This document shows positions 1 through 12,078 of a stretch of 64,000 nt of DNA, piece after piece. Made by a program: the position numbers and the translations under genes. The stretch is from Chlorops oryzae (Eukaryota; Arthropoda; Insecta; Diptera; Chloropidae). Location of the stretch: NCBI GenBank assembly GCA_020466095.1, contig CM035808.1, forward strand, positions 78,555,863-78,619,862, read 5' to 3'. The notes under the pieces were generated by a model. It saw only the letters and a program-made list of their open reading frames with translations, ran no database searches and was not told the origin of the DNA. Numbering within the stretch: position 1 is the stretch's first letter; every line of letters starts with the position of its first letter.

Positions 1-12
1 TTAAACATTTTT

Positions 13-25
13 TGGTGACCCCGAC
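13..25 (+). promoter_or_regulatory. Primer-binding site of the BEL element
   Basis: TGGTGACCCCGAC lies six bases after the end of the 5' LTR, which is the usual place and sequence for a tRNA primer-binding site in BEL/Pao elements. A run of about 36 adenines (30-65) follows; the run may be expanded in this copy. Confidence 0.75.
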
Positions 26-27
26 TT

Positions 28-68
<41 letters not shown>

Positions 69-210
69 CGCCGCGAATAAATTCTCGTAGCGCGAATCAA
101 GTAAATCCGTCACGAATTTTTTCAATATTCGTAGCACGGCTAGCAACGCAGGATCATCATTGGGAAGCATCCGACTCAGCCCACAAACAAGGCAACAAGG
201 CTGAGTCAAC

Positions 211-1730
211 ATGGATCCATTAGACGAATCAGGTGTGAAAACAAAACTTCAAATCCAAGAAGCACTTGGAGAACAAATAGAGGGAGTGGTAAAAAATTTT
301 AAGAAAGATGGCGCAGATCGCAAAACACTACCATATTTCCAAAAACGGATTACACAACTCCAGAACCTATCTGCGGAATTCGTGGAAAATGATAATTGGC
401 TGCAAAAATTGGATAGCAAGCATCACGCATCAGAATATTTTACAAAAAACTATGCCATCATCATTAAAAACCTTGCAAATCAATATCTAGAGCTGTTTTC
501 AAAAGAAATCAAAAAACTTTCTTCTTCGGAAATTAAGGAAAACACACCTATATCCGCCGAATGTAGCGAAAGTCAACTTTCAAGACTGATACGAAGACAA
601 ACTGCTATGATCACTTCATTAAAACGCATAATTCACGTAACTGTATCCGAAGACGCCACAGCTCCTAGTGTGAATTCAAAAGAAAAACTTTGGGATCAAA
701 TACACGAATTGCACTTTGCGATATCAGAAATGAGCGAACACCCAGAAGATAACGGTTACGACATGGGTGCATTCATGGAGGTAGAAGCAGATATAATGCA
801 AATTTTAGCTTCAGCAACCGGGACAAGCAAAACGGTTGAAAAGAATTCAGCATCGGCCTCATCAAACGTCCCTCTCCCAAAAATAAACATACCAAAATTC
901 GACGGAGACTACGGAAAATGGCCAACATTTTCAGATTTGTTTCAAAAGGTTGTACAAGAGCAACCCATATCATCAATCCAGAAGATGTGGTATCTTAAAA
1001 CCAATTTAACGGGTGAAGCCGAACGTCTTATTCGGCACCTATCACTCACTGCAGGAAATTATGAAACAGCTTGGAATCTGTTAAGCGACCGTTTCAACAA
1101 TAAACGAGTTTTGGCATCAACAACAATTCAACAAATCCTTGAGTATCAGAATCTTGGAGCTGATGCGAAATCCATCAAAGACTTTCATGACATCATTCAA
1201 GAAAGCCTTGCAGCACTTCATAATGTCAACATAAGTACGTCAGATTGGGATCCACTTCTACTCCAAATATTAGTAAAAAAAAAAGCTGGATCGACACACT
1301 CATGTTCTATATGAATCATCCTTATCCAATCCAAGGCAACTACAAACGATCAGACATTTTTTGAAATTTCTTGAACAACGATTCCAAGCCCTGGAGTCGT
1401 AAGGTTCAAAGGATAAAGGCAAGAAAGAGGAGAAGCAAAATTCATCAAATAAAGCTACTTCTGCATCGCTAACTTCGACAAATTGTAAGATTTGCGATTT
1501 AAAGGATCATGCACTATACTATTGCAAAAAATTCATTGAAATGCAACCAAAAGAATATTATCAATGGACTCAAGATAACAAATTATGCATTAACTGTCTC
1601 AAACCAGGTCATAGAGCCCAATCCTGCCCATCTCGTTCATGCAAGCATTGCACAAAAAAACACAACTCTCTCTTGCATTTTGACTCGAAATCAAAATATC
1701 AAAAGCAACCAGATCAAAATCCTTCAGTCT
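211..1730 (+). pseudogene. BEL gag-like polyprotein, frameshifted
   Basis: The first ORF (211-1314, 367 codons) carries a central capsid-like region of the BEL gag type (DUF1759-like; KINIPKFDGDYGKWPTF at about residue 226). It is lost at a poly-A run near 1277. Coding then continues in the pol frame, with a stop at 1400-1402 (TAA), and a CCHC knuckle region follows at about 1580-1680 (CINCLKPGHRAQSC, then CKHC...H). In life the product would package the element's RNA. The start is the first ATG after the leader and fits the usual spacing from the primer site. Breaks: one frameshift in the A-run and one nonsense codon. Confidence 0.8.
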
Positions 1731-4700
1731 CAACGTCAATCGCTAACACAGCAGATACACAACAACACACGCAACAAATGGCTAGAGACTCGGACTCATC
1801 ATCAGTAATAGCAACAACTAACAATGCCGTAATGTTAACCAAAGCGTTAAAAAACTACGTTTTACTGGCAACTGCAAAGGTCAGAATAGTAGCAACCAAT
1901 GGCCAAGCATGTGAAGTTCGAGCCGTCTTGGATGCGGGATCACAAGTAAACTTAGTCTAACAACGATTAATCAATAGATTATCACTTTCAACAACGAAAG
2001 CGAAGCTGCTTATTGAAGGAGTCGGTCAACAAACTGGAAAATCAACTTCAAGAGTCAATGTTAATCTGCAGTCATGTGCTGGAAACTTTACTACCAGATT
2101 TGAAGCATTTGTTATACCTCAGATTATTTCAGCGCAGCCTTCAACAAGTCTCGACGTATCGACGTGGAATATACCGGAAGATATAGAGTTAGCCGACCCG
2201 TATTTCTACAAATCAGAAAAAATAGATGTTCTCATTGGAGCAGAGCACTATCATCATCTGCTGCAGCCAGAACAACGAACGTTGGGAAAATGTCTACCAT
2301 TACTCCAAAACACAGTCCTAGGATGGGTTGCGATAGGAAAAACAGAAATCAAAGGTGAAGCAGCCGTGACCTGCGCAATTTTTGCAAAAGAGGAAGAGAA
2401 AATGTCCGAGTTAATAGAAAGGTTCTGGAAACTTGATGAACTAAATAACGGACAAAAGCATATGACTTCAACTGAAAAACTCTGTGAAACACATTTTGTC
2501 AACACCGTTTCAAGAAACCATGAAGGAAGATTTATAGTCAAACTCCCATTTTGTGACAATCCATCTGTATTGGGAACGTCAATATTCCAAGCCGAAAAAC
2601 GGTTCCTATCAATTGAGCGAAGATTTAAACTCGATCCGAACCTTCAAAGGGAGTATAGAAAATTCATGAATGAATATGAAGCATTAGGACACATGCAGAA
2701 AATTCAAAAGGATGACATTCCAGTATCAAATTACTTCATCCCGCATCACTGTGTTCTTAAACCCGACAGCAGTACAACAAAGCTACGAGTCGTTTTCGAT
2801 GCGTCTGCAAAAATAACAACAGGGCGTTCACTTAACGACATCCTCCAAAAAGGTCCAACCGTGCAAAGTGAATTACTTTCAATTCTACTGCGTTTTCGCG
2901 TTCATCGATTCGTGTTCACAGCTGATATAGAAAAAATGTATCGGCAAATTCTTGTGCATGATGATGACTCCGCATATCAGCTTATCGTATGGAGAAACAA
3001 CGAATGTGAAGATCTTCAATACTACCGGTTGAGAACTGTAACATATGGAACTTTGGCTACACAACACAAGGCTCAATATCCTCTTGGGGCTGCAGTTATG
3101 CATGATGACTTCTACGTTGACGATTGTTTAAGCGGGACAAATGATATTTTTAAGGCCCAAGAAATGCAACGACAGGTAACATCACTTTTGAAGGACGCAG
3201 GGTTTAAATTACGAAAATGGTGCTCCAACAACAATCGGTTACTATCAGAAATACCCTTAGAAGATCAAGAAATAAGTTTGGATCTAGAGCAATCCTCAAC
3301 ACAAACAATAAAAACGTTGGGTCTTATTTGGTTACCTAAAACAGATGAATTATGCGGACGGGCAAACATTACAGCGTTATCAAAAATCACCAAGCGAACG
3401 GTAACATCAGATTTAGCACGAATATTCGACCCACTTGGATTATTTGGACCAGTCACGGTAAAGGCAAAAATATTCATGCAACAGCTCTGGGAGCGAAACA
3501 TGGATTGGGATGAGGAACTTCCGATGGAGTTAGGACAACAATGGGAGCGATTTCGCAATGACTTACAGGCATTAAATAATTTAAAAACTTTTAGGCACGT
3601 TTTTCGCGGACAAACGCCTCTCAAAATCCAATTGCATACCTTTGTTGATGCATCAGAGAAGGCCTTTGGAGCAGCAGTTTATATCCGAGCAATTAATAAA
3701 GACAAAACGATCACAGTTCAGCTACTTTGTGCAAAATCAAGAATCGCTCCGATGAAAAAACTGACGATACCTCGGCTAGAACTGTGTGCAGCAGTTTTAG
3801 GCGCAGAGCTTACCAATAGAGTTCAAATGGACATAAAACTCACAAACGTATCAACATTTTTTTGGTCAGACTCAACCATCACGTTATCATGGATCCAATC
3901 GCCATCCTCTACACTACACACTTTCGTCTCAAATCGCATAAGCATAATACAACAGCACACGAACGCGGAGCAATGGCATCATGTATCATCAACCGACAAT
4001 CCGGCTGATGTGTTGTCGAGGGGAATCGGTCCAGATAAGTTGAAACCTGACTCCGCATGGTTTTAAGGTCCATTCTTTTTGTATGGCAACAAAGAATGGT
4101 GGAAAGATCCAATTCCGAAAATTCCTGACATCCCGAATGATATGGAAAGGAGACGACAACGAGTTGTGGCAATAACTCATCAGCACGACTATATAGGACC
4201 ATTAATATACCGCATCGAACACAAAAATTCGTTTTCATTCTTACTAAATACGGTGGCGTATCTTCGACGTCCATTCATTCGTCCAAGGCGAGAACAATTG
4301 GCACTGTCACCAATGGAAATCCGACATGCCTTGTTGACGATAATTCGGACCATTCAGCAATCGGAATTCCAACAAGAAATAAACGATTTGAAAAAACATC
4401 AATCTGTAGCACACGCATCACAGTTAAGCACTTTAACACCCTTTATCGACCCCGACGGTGTTCTAAGGGTCGGAGGCCGTCTGGAGACTTCAATGCTACA
4501 ATACGACGCGAAACATCCTATGTTGTTACCCTACAACGATTCGATAGTCAAATTGCTATTTAAGCATAAACATGAGGAAAACAAGCATTGTGGAATACAA
4601 TCGCTGCTGGCAGCAATGAGACAAAACTTTTGGCCAATCAAAGGAAAAATAATGGCACGCAGCACGGTGCACAACTGTATACTATGTTCGAAGGCCAAGC

Positions 4701-5668
4701 CTAAACTAATGGGTCAAATTATGGGTAATCTCCCACCAGACCGAGTTACAATGTCACGCCCATTTTTGAATACAGGGGTAGATTACTGTGGCCCAATTTT
4801 GATTCATAATAAAATCCGTGGTAAAAAACCCACAAAGGCACATGTTGCAGTCTTCTGCTGCTTCGCTACGAAAGCAGTCCACCTTGAATTGGTAACCGAG
4901 CTCACCACCAACGCCTTCCTAGGAGCACTCAATCGGTTCAGCTGTAGGCGTGGTCGCTGCAAGGTCATTTACTGTGACAACGCAACAAATTTTGTGGGTG
5001 CGAAAAACCAATTAGAAGAACTTAAGGAAGTTGTATTTTAAAAAAATGCACAAGAGAAAATCATGCGAGGCAGGAGCAACAAGGGAATTGAGTTCAAGTT
5101 CATTCCTCCCAGGGCACCCCATTTCGGAGGTCTGTGGGAAGCCGCAGTAAAATCTGCAAAATATCTGTTGACAAGAAGCATGTCAAATGCATCGCTCACT
5201 TATGAGGAACTGGAAACAGTCATAGTTGAAATTGAGGCAATTTTAAATTCGAGACCACTAACTTCAATGTCAACGGATCCCAACGATATGTCTGTGCTCA
5301 CTCCAGGACACTTTCTTATCGGTGAACCACTCACGGCTACTCCAGATCCACATCAAAATGACGAAAAAATTACTTTATTGGCGCGATGGACACTAGTGTC
5401 AAAACTTAAACATGAATTCTGGAAGAGGTGGTCATTTGAATACTTAAATGAGCTGCAATATCGTTACAAATGGAAAACAGAATCTCAAAACCTAAAGGAA
5501 CACGACATGGTTATTATCAAAGACGACAACCTTCCCATAATGAAATGGCCAATTGGACGAGTTCATAGAATATATGGAGGAAACGATGGACGCATTCGTG
5601 TAGCAGACATTAAAACATCAAACGGTATATTCAAGCGCCCAATACATTTACTGGCCCCATTATATTAA
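1541..5668 (+). pseudogene. BEL pol: protease, RT, RNase H, integrase, with three stops
   Basis: One reading frame runs the whole length but is interrupted by TAA codons ending at 1960, 4066 and 5041. Domains in order: aspartic protease (LDAGSQVNLV, just before the first stop); reverse transcriptase (about 2770-3200, with RVVFDAS, FTADIEKMY and FYVDD); RNase H-like region with FVDASEKAFGAAVY near 3640; an H2C2-type zinc region and integrase with NTGVDYCGPI (4770), YCDNATNFVG (4970) and FGGLWEAAVKSAK (5120), which supply the D-D-E triad. Between TYGT and ATQHKA in the RT the spacing is shorter than in the family, suggesting an in-frame deletion. The protein cannot be made intact. Confidence 0.88.
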
Positions 5669-5757
5669 ATAATTTAGAGGAAACCGTAGCACCACAGAAA
5701 CGACGGAGAAGGTCATCATCACCATCATTCTTATCAATTGCAATCATTGCAGTCATC

Positions 5758-6477
5758 TTGTTACCTGTACTATTAGCATCTTCAATAATCCAGCAGCAAT
5801 TCCCAAACAAGCCTGGAATTTACTTTGAGGGTATGGGTACTGTCAATCGTGTCGTTGGCGAATGGAAAATTATTACTTACTTTGATTTAGCACCAATTCA
5901 AACCTTTCCTGGAACATTCAACGACACGATGGTTACTGTTCAAACTGAAACATCTCTGCTCGCGGTTACACCACATCGCGACCACTACTTTGCAATGACA
6001 AGGGAAGACTTAAAGGCGTGCCAGGCTATAAGACAAGGTTCTCATCAACTCCTGTGCTCGGACAAGCAACCAAAATATCATCAAGGTGCACAAGCTTACT
6101 TGTGTGAATTGAATTTGCTAAGAAATGTTACTGATAAAAATTGCATCTGGAAGAAAATCAAAGACGATACAATCTGGATTGCACTAGAACTCACAAATCA
6201 GTGGATTTTTGGATCAAAATATTCAACAAAAGTCAGTGCCGTATGCAATGGAACAGCTGAAATGCTCGAACTGCATGGTTCCAGTCTTATCACGATACAA
6301 AATGATTGCACGCTTAAACATCATACGGCCACTATCCAAGCTCATCAAATAATCATCAGTACCATCTTATGGCTCGCTTGGACATTTAAGACAAACAGAC
6401 AAGGCCGAACAATTGAGTGCAACATTACACCAACACCGGCAACAAGATTTTCAGTAGATCCGGAAATATCAATGTAA
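5758..6477 (+). pseudogene. Short third ORF of the BEL element, env-like
   Basis: The ORF has 239 codons from its first ATG, and the same frame is open from just after the pol stop. A basic stretch (KRRRR) is followed by a hydrophobic segment (FLSIAIIAVILLPVLLA) that could act as a signal anchor. The downstream pattern KPGIYFEGMGTV resembles the N-terminal part of the F-like envelope proteins carried by some BEL elements. It is much shorter than a full envelope protein and lacks a visible C-terminal membrane anchor, so it is probably a truncated relic. Identification rests on pattern recognition only. Confidence 0.5.
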
Positions 6478-6661
6478 TAAGTAGCATGATAAGTTAAGGT
6501 TCATTGATTTTAAAATGTTTGTTTTTTCTTCAATCAGCACTTTACAAATCGTCTATAAATGTAAGAGAGAAACTGCCTTGTTATACGTCAACAAAACGGG
6601 AATTGTCGTACAAAGAAAATAAAAATAAACTTTGAATTTGATAAATTCAAGGCCGGCAGAA

Positions 6662-7223
6662 TGCTAGAGCTACACTCTAACATACATATGGTATTCACAA
6701 ATTCATGATTCAGTTACAAAATAAGTTAAACTTCATAATGGGTTTCGCAAAATAACTCAAACTTCATAACGACGTTCAGACACTGCATTAAGTAACTCAA
6801 ACCTCATAATGATGTTCACATAATGCATTGAACGCAACTCACGGCAATAAATGTAAAGCAAGGCAGCGTTTCTTATTTCAGTCAACACGAATGCTAATTT
6901 GTATTTTTTAATTTCTGAATTTGTCAATTTAACAGTTTAACAGTTTGTTTATTTTCTACTTTTTTCCTTAGCAATTTATTTTGTAAAGTATGTCTAGTCA
7001 GCAATAGTTAGGTATAAAAGAAATTGATTTATAATAATAAACCAGTACTTTAACTACATCCAAAGTGTTTAATTGTGCTCTTCGTGTGAACAATCAGTTT
7101 ATGTGCTGAATTGTTAACTAAATAAATCAACTAAATCAATTTGCTTGATAGTCGGTTTCAAGTGCCGCTCTATCAATTCATCAAAGCTTAGTGTGCATCG
7201 CATTAAGCTAATTCATTTAAACA
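6662..7223 (+). repeat. 3' LTR of the BEL element
   Basis: The proposed LTR starts TGCTAGAGC after the purine-rich GGCCGGCAGAA and ends TTTAAACA. The end is fixed by its match to the first seven bases of the window, which precede the primer-binding site. The start follows the TG...CA rule and is less certain. Length is about 562 bp. Short TAACTCAAAC(C/T)TCATAA-like repeats occur at 6725-6815. Confidence 0.7.
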
Positions 7224-8604
7224 ACTTCCGTAAGTATTCAAATATGCTCTTTGTAGGAATTTGTCGCAAGCATAATGTCGTCTAGGTAAACAATAACTTT
7301 GTTCGTTCTTAACACGTCACTAAATATTTTGTTTACAAATCTCTGGAATACTGATGGTGCATTTTTGAGACCAAAGGGCATACGTAAATATTCGAAGTGT
7401 CCTAATGGTGTAATAAACGAAGTGAACTTAATTTCGTCCTCATGAACATAAACATGGTGGAAACCATTTTTGAGGTCTAATTTAGTAAAAATGGTTTTGT
7501 CCGAAAGTTTGTCTAACAAATCGTCGATTAGTGGAATGGAATAGCTATCTTTAGATGTCATCTTATTCAGTTTTCTATAATCGCAACACATTCTATAACC
7601 GCCAGTCTTTTTGTGTACCATTACAATTGTTGATACGAATTCGGATTCGCTTGGTCTAATGTAATTTTTCTTGAGGTTTTCGTCTAAAATTTCTTGTTAT
7701 GCCTTTTTCTCTGTATAAGATAGTCGTCGAGATGAGCAGCTAAATGGTCGTGGATGTTGCACCGCAAGTTTCATTTCAGTTTTAGTTTTTGGTTCCCCAG
7801 GGCGCAATGGGTTCAAATAGTGCTCATAAAAAATATTTTCGAATAGTTGCCTATCGTGGAAGTTTAAATTTTCATTGAGTTTGTATTTAACTGGAAGATC
7901 CACTAATTCGTTGCAATGTGTTGCTAAAGTTTCGAATTCGAAATGATTTGAATCGATATTATTTACTAATGATCCGGTTTTTTTAATTTCATCGTTGAAA
8001 TAACTCTCGCGTTCGTTCGCATTTACTCTTTTACAATTACTAAGATTTTCATAAATTTGGTTGGACTTAGTTCTCTTATTCGCACTAACTTTGATAGGAT
8101 TACTAAAACTTTCATAAATTTGATTGGATTGAATACAACAGTAGTTCAGGAACTTATCTATACTCTTAATGTCGCTCATAATTCTTGAATGGGTTGCGTT
8201 AAAAAAATTTTTTCCTAATAATATTTCGTAATACATTTAGTTTGCTTTTTTTTATGCCAAAAATTTGTGTAACCAAAACCGGACTTAATTCTGCCGTATT
8301 TGAAATGAGAGATTTTTTAATCAAGCTGACGTCACTACCGGAATCTATGAGGCATTCTGTAAAGATTTCATTGCTGTTATCACTGATTATATTTAGCTTA
8401 AGGTACCTTACATATTTCTCCTCTACACGGGCATCGTTTTCCTTCTTCTTATTTGACTCGCAAGCCTTTGCTTGGTGTTCGAAACTTCCACAAGCAGAAC
8501 AAGAACCTGGCTCACGTTTTGGTTTGCGACATTCGGATGCGTAATGTCCAACGCAGTTGCAGCTGAAGCAGCGGAAAGTTGTTTTTTGTTGGTTGTTCGT
8601 TTCT
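7224..8604 (-). pseudogene. Gypsy D pol fragment: zinc knuckle, protease and RT
   Basis: Reading leftward: CCHC knuckle region (CFSCNCVGHYASEC), protease active site LIDSGSDVSLI, protease C-terminal ILLGKNFF, a linker, then reverse transcriptase with MVHKKTGGYRMCCDYRKLNK, FTKLDLKNGFHH and the catalytic VYLDDIMLA. The frame breaks near 7245, where an extra T after HI creates a stop, and also near 8236 and 7697. The domain stops abruptly at 7224 at the BEL junction. In an intact element this would copy RNA into DNA after proteolytic processing. Confidence 0.85.
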
Positions 8605-8606
8605 GT

Positions 8607-9734
8607 TTATGTTGCCGGAACCGTTGACAGCCGCTTATTGGTGTAGCTCGGAGTTTTCAGTTGAATTTTGGACATCGCTTGCAGTAGCTTAGCCTTGTTG
8701 TTGTAGCATTGGATGTATGCATTGTTGCGAAGTTGTTCGTCTGGAATACCGTCTATAAGTGATTCGATGAGCTCTTCATCGTCTATTTGAAGGGAGCGCG
8801 GTAGAAAAATTTTGTTGTTGTAGTTGCTAGCGAAATCTGCATTGTGCTTACATTTGCGAGCTTCGAATTTTCGGCGGAGAGATAGTTTGCTTTTCTTTGT
8901 GTTGAACATCATTTCCATTTCATGTAATAAATTGTCAATAGTCATTGTAAGCGCGTTCGGTTGTGACTGTAACCAGGCGAGAGCCTTGCCTTTGAGTTTC
9001 GTCATTAGAATTATTCGAAGGTTTTTGCCACTAAAATTGTAGCTTGCATGGACGCTTTTTAGTTGATTTAACCAGATGGTGAAACATTGCGATCCACCGA
9101 ATTCAAAAATAAAAGTTTTTAAGTCTTCGAACGGGATAAATTCACTTTCAGCACTGCCAATCGCTGTGTTTGGAGCTGACGTAATTGGTAGATTATTGGC
9201 TTGCTTTAAAAAGTGGTTTTTCCTTTCTAGTAGATTTTTTTCCCGCAGTAATAAATCTACTTTACGCGTCAAAGTTTCCAGTTGTGTTCCCGTGGTGGAA
9301 AACTCATGTTGCTCTTTAACGTTTGCTATCATTCGTGGAATTGCAGCTCCTTGTGTGGAAATGACTGGGATATAGCTCGCTCTTTTTTCTCGTTGGAATT
9401 CGCTTGACTCGCCGTCCTTTTTACTCGTGTGTGTTGCTTCGTTGTACTGTTGTTCACCTTGTTGTTCACATTGTTGGACCGTTACTTCGTGTCCGTCGCC
9501 GTCACTGCCGATCACGTGATCCAAAACTGTAAATCCTTCGAAGGGACTGTCATTGCTTCAATCTGGATCCTCATGGTTCCGTAAATTCGGGCATTCGCCA
9601 CGCTGGTCCGGTGGAACTTCAGCCAAGCGGGCCGTTAAGCTTTCGAAATCGCCTTCCGTGGACAAGCCAAGTGCCTGCAGCCACGCTCGTAGCTGCGCTG
9701 CCGAACAATTTTGTATGTCGATGTTGGAGTCCAT
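8607..9734 (-). pseudogene. Gypsy D gag with a SAP-like N-terminus
   Basis: The true start is the ATG at 9734-9732, which opens MDSNIDIQNCSAAQLRAWL. A single TGA codon near 9557 separates this from the 305-codon downstream ORF (9524-8607). The N-terminal 35 residues (SAAQLRAWLQALGLS) resemble a SAP/SAF-box helix-turn-helix. The middle has the capsid-type region FTIWLNQLKSVHASYNFSG...LKGKALAWLQS. A stop after TVPAT separates it from the zinc knuckles in the same frame. Function by family: RNA packaging shell. Two nonsense codons make this copy inactive. Confidence 0.8.
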
Positions 9735-9891
9735 TTTTATTTTTCTTTATAGACAATTGACGAATTTTTGCGTTCAAAAACTTTTCAGTTAAAAAAGAAA
9801 ACGCACGTTTTAAAATGAAAGACCGAGTATCGAAATTTAAGAGAAAAAAATTTTACTTTAGGCGCTGTGGACACATGCCACTTCTAAAATT

Positions 9892-10090
9892 TGTAGTACG
9901 CGCTATCTCGGTGACGGTTCTTTATTTTATGATCTCTTTATACAAAAGTGCTTATATCTAGCTTATCGATAAAACTAGTCTAGCTTATACATAATCGATA
10001 TATTAATGTAAGGTAAGCGTAGGTGCGAGCGAAAGGGTGAATGTCTCAACTGGGCTGCCAACCGACACGGTTGTTAATGCTACTCCTACA
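9892..10090 (-). repeat. 5' LTR of Gypsy D, short (199 bp)
   Basis: On the plus strand it runs TGTAGTACGCG...TACTCCTACA, an imperfect inverted repeat with the TG...CA ends expected of an LTR. On the minus strand it contains a TATAAGCAC/TATAAAGAG promoter-like stretch and an AATAAA poly-A signal (plus 9921-9926) close to its 3' end. The boundaries are inferred from one copy only. Confidence 0.6.
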
Positions 10091-10849
10091 TTTTTAAAGA
10101 CAACTATTTCTCCTATCGAGTTATTTGCGAAAAAGTTAACCACTTACTGGCTCTAGCTGGGATACTGACTGTCTCTTTCTTAAAAATCCTGTCGCTTTTG
10201 GCACCAATAAATGGTAAACACGCTATTTACTTTCCGTTATCGGAAAGCAAAATATTTTTCTTGATAAGTTTTACAACAGCTCTTTTCTGAAATATATTTC
10301 GGCCTACTAAGCCATCTGCTAAAATTTTTGACCACTCCTGTAAAACGTGGAATGTGCATTTTAATTTTCCGTCTTTTGAATAAGTTTTTGTTATTGTACG
10401 TTTAGTACACGTTGAGCTTCCGAATTTGTATTTTGTATTTGTATTTTGGGTACGACCCCTAGTTCAAAAAGAGGAAAACTCTTATGGTAGTACTAGTTAT
10501 TAGAGGGCACAAACATTATACATAGAGCAAATAAACTTAAATAGTAAAGCAGAAAAAAAAAATATATATATATGATACAATTTGAATAAAGACAATGGCA
10601 GATCATTTCAAAATGAAACTAAAAAAAAATTGCTACTGGAAAAAAAAGAAATTTTTCTTCTCTGATTCATATTTGCTCAATTGGTCTTTTAATGATACTA
10701 TTCTAACTAAACTCGTGTCTACCAGCAATGAAATTTCTGCATTAACCGCTTGTTGATTATGAACACAACAAACTCTTCGTCTGACAATTCTTCATTTTTA
10801 TTCGTCACCAGTTCCTCGGTTTTTTCTGGTTTCTTGCGCTTAATCGCTC
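10091..10849 (-). pseudogene. Gypsy C relic: protease region
   Basis: A minus-strand frame from about 10470 to 10229, without its own ATG, reads FHVLQEWSKILADGLVGRN, and after a stop continues toward VSIPARASKWL at about 10135. This spacing (a hydrophobic D-G-hydrophobic-G-R-N/D core, then IPAR) matches the C-terminal half of Gypsy-type aspartic proteases and the linker before RT. Closer to 10730, ISLLVDTS resembles the protease active site with a mutated glycine. The piece is interrupted on the left by Gypsy D and on the right by element B. The same element's gag reappears at 39346-41200. Confidence 0.55.
10846..10849. repeat. Target duplication (GCTC), left side of element B
   Basis: GCTC directly precedes the first LTR of B. 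The same GCTC follows the second LTR at 39342-39345. Four-base duplications are usual for Gypsy-type integrases. Confidence 0.75.
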
Positions 10850-11582
10850 TTCTGTGAGCCACAACCGCACAAACACTGCCTTTCCCAACTCTCTCTCTTC
10901 ATGCATGAATGCATAACTACAACCGCTACACAAATAAATAAGTGAACGAAAGCTGAGAGGTTTTGGAACGACAATGACGATAGGCACAGGCGGGCAAATG
11001 ACATGAGGAAAGGCACGAGCTTGCAAATCATAAAGTGATGCAGCAACTGGAGAACCTAGGTGCAGAGGATTTTACGTGCTCAAAACGGATCTAGGGCGAG
11101 AACGACGACAGCATAAGTATCAATGAGTAGAATTGTGATAAAACAACAACAAAGAGACAACATAAGCGATGTTAGCACTACTGCATTGAAAGCTATGAAC
11201 TGGGGAATTTGGGAAAAAACGGAGATCACGGATCATGGGAAATGCAGGATCAGCACTATTTCCCTATAAAAACGGAGTATCGTCCACTGGACGGGCATAC
11301 TGGTTTTGATGTCGCATTTCTAACGTGCGTATCCATCCAGCGGCGATGGCAACTAGAGAGTAAATTTCAAAGTGTAATTTTCTGCTAGACAAAGGATTGT
11401 TCAATAAAAATAAGGGATAAACTTTAATCCTTTGCTTATTCCTTTGTATAAAAGGATACTAAAGGGATTATTATACGCTCAACACCGTCTGAGCGCTTGG
11501 TACCCTGTATCTCGGCAATACGAACATAGGTGCGATTATACGCTTGACTCAGTCTGAGCGCTTTGCACCCTATATACTAACA
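10850..11582 (+). repeat. 5' LTR of element B
   Basis: The LTR begins TTCTGTGAGCCACAACCGC and ends ATACTAACA. It aligns along its length with the copy at 38531-39341, including the shared segment around 11090-11290 and the AATAAAAATAAGGGATAAAC block. It lacks about 80 bp near its start that the other copy has. TATAAAA-like sequence at 11268 (CCCTATAAAAACGGAG) could be the promoter. Confidence 0.8.
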
Positions 11583-12078
11583 TTTATTGGCGCGGCTGGT
11601 ATTCGACTGATTTTAAGTTGGATCCGAACAAGGTTCTCCAAACACGTTTTTACAAGAAAATCGCAAATCAACTCTGCGAGTTTTGCTAAGTTAGAACTGT
11701 GTCAGTTTTAAACGGTAGCTAGCTATCACCGACATGCAGAACATTAACCGCATAGCATTTTGTAGTTTTTGGAGCAAAGCCTTTACTGGCGGCGGTCGTT
11801 ATTGAACGATAGGTGCCGGTATATCTCGGCAAAACGGACTTTGAGGACAACTGAGGAGAAATTGAACACTTAAAGTGTGGATGCATGAAGGACTGCGAGA
11901 TATCGCCTTGAATTGGAACTGTGCATGGCAAGATTGCATGATAAATAACAACGGAAATTTTTGTTTGTTTGTTAATTTTGAGAAATCCTTTGTGTGTGGC
12001 CAAAGAAAAGTGAAATAAAAAGTATTTTAATTAAATAAAAACGCTACGGTAGCAGTTGAGCGCAGAAATAACCTAATA
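11583..12078 (+). other. Leader of element B, non-coding
   Basis: Right after the LTR comes TTTATTGGCGCGGCTGG, which could be a degenerate primer-binding site (TGGCGC core). A related leader, starting ATTTTCGACTAAAG, follows the 5' LTR of element A. No convincing coding sequence is visible; the 94-codon minus frame here shows no motif. Confidence 0.5.

Larger units (their letters stand above)
1..7223 (+). mobile_element. BEL/Pao LTR retrotransposon, 5' LTR cut off by the window edge
   Basis: The window starts 7 bases before the end of the 5' LTR: its first bases, TTAAACA, equal the last bases of the 3' LTR at 7217-7223. Then come a primer-binding site (13-25), a poly-A run, gag, pol, a short env-like ORF and the 3' LTR. 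Gene order gag-protease-RT-RNaseH-integrase and the FYVDD reverse-transcriptase motif fit BEL/Pao. All ORFs are damaged, so this copy is dead. It abuts the middle of a minus-strand Gypsy RT gene at 7224, so it inserted into that element. The duplicated target on the left is outside the window. Confidence 0.9.
7224..10090 (-). mobile_element. Gypsy element D, mdg3/micropia-like, 3' part lost
   Basis: Read on the minus strand: LTR (10090-9892), leader, gag (9734 down to about 8500), protease, then the start of reverse transcriptase ending at 7224 where the BEL element begins. The remainder should lie left of the window. A leader segment next to the LTR (plus 9872-9891; minus-strand TTAGAAGTGGCAT) resembles the tRNA-Leu complement used by mdg3/micropia elements, with its first bases lost. 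The clade call rests on that and on the gag/RT style. Confidence 0.75.

Noticed and set aside
27..212. 61-codon minus frame ending in a run of Phe
   Set aside because: It is the translation of the poly-A run in the BEL leader; no protein features.
10560..10800. Chromodomain-like ORF on the minus strand (EELSDEEFVV)
   Set aside because: A short resemblance only; the surrounding frames fit a decayed Gypsy gag-protease region better.
11719..12003. 94-codon minus frame in the leader of element B
   Set aside because: No motif and no homologous frame after the LTR of element A.
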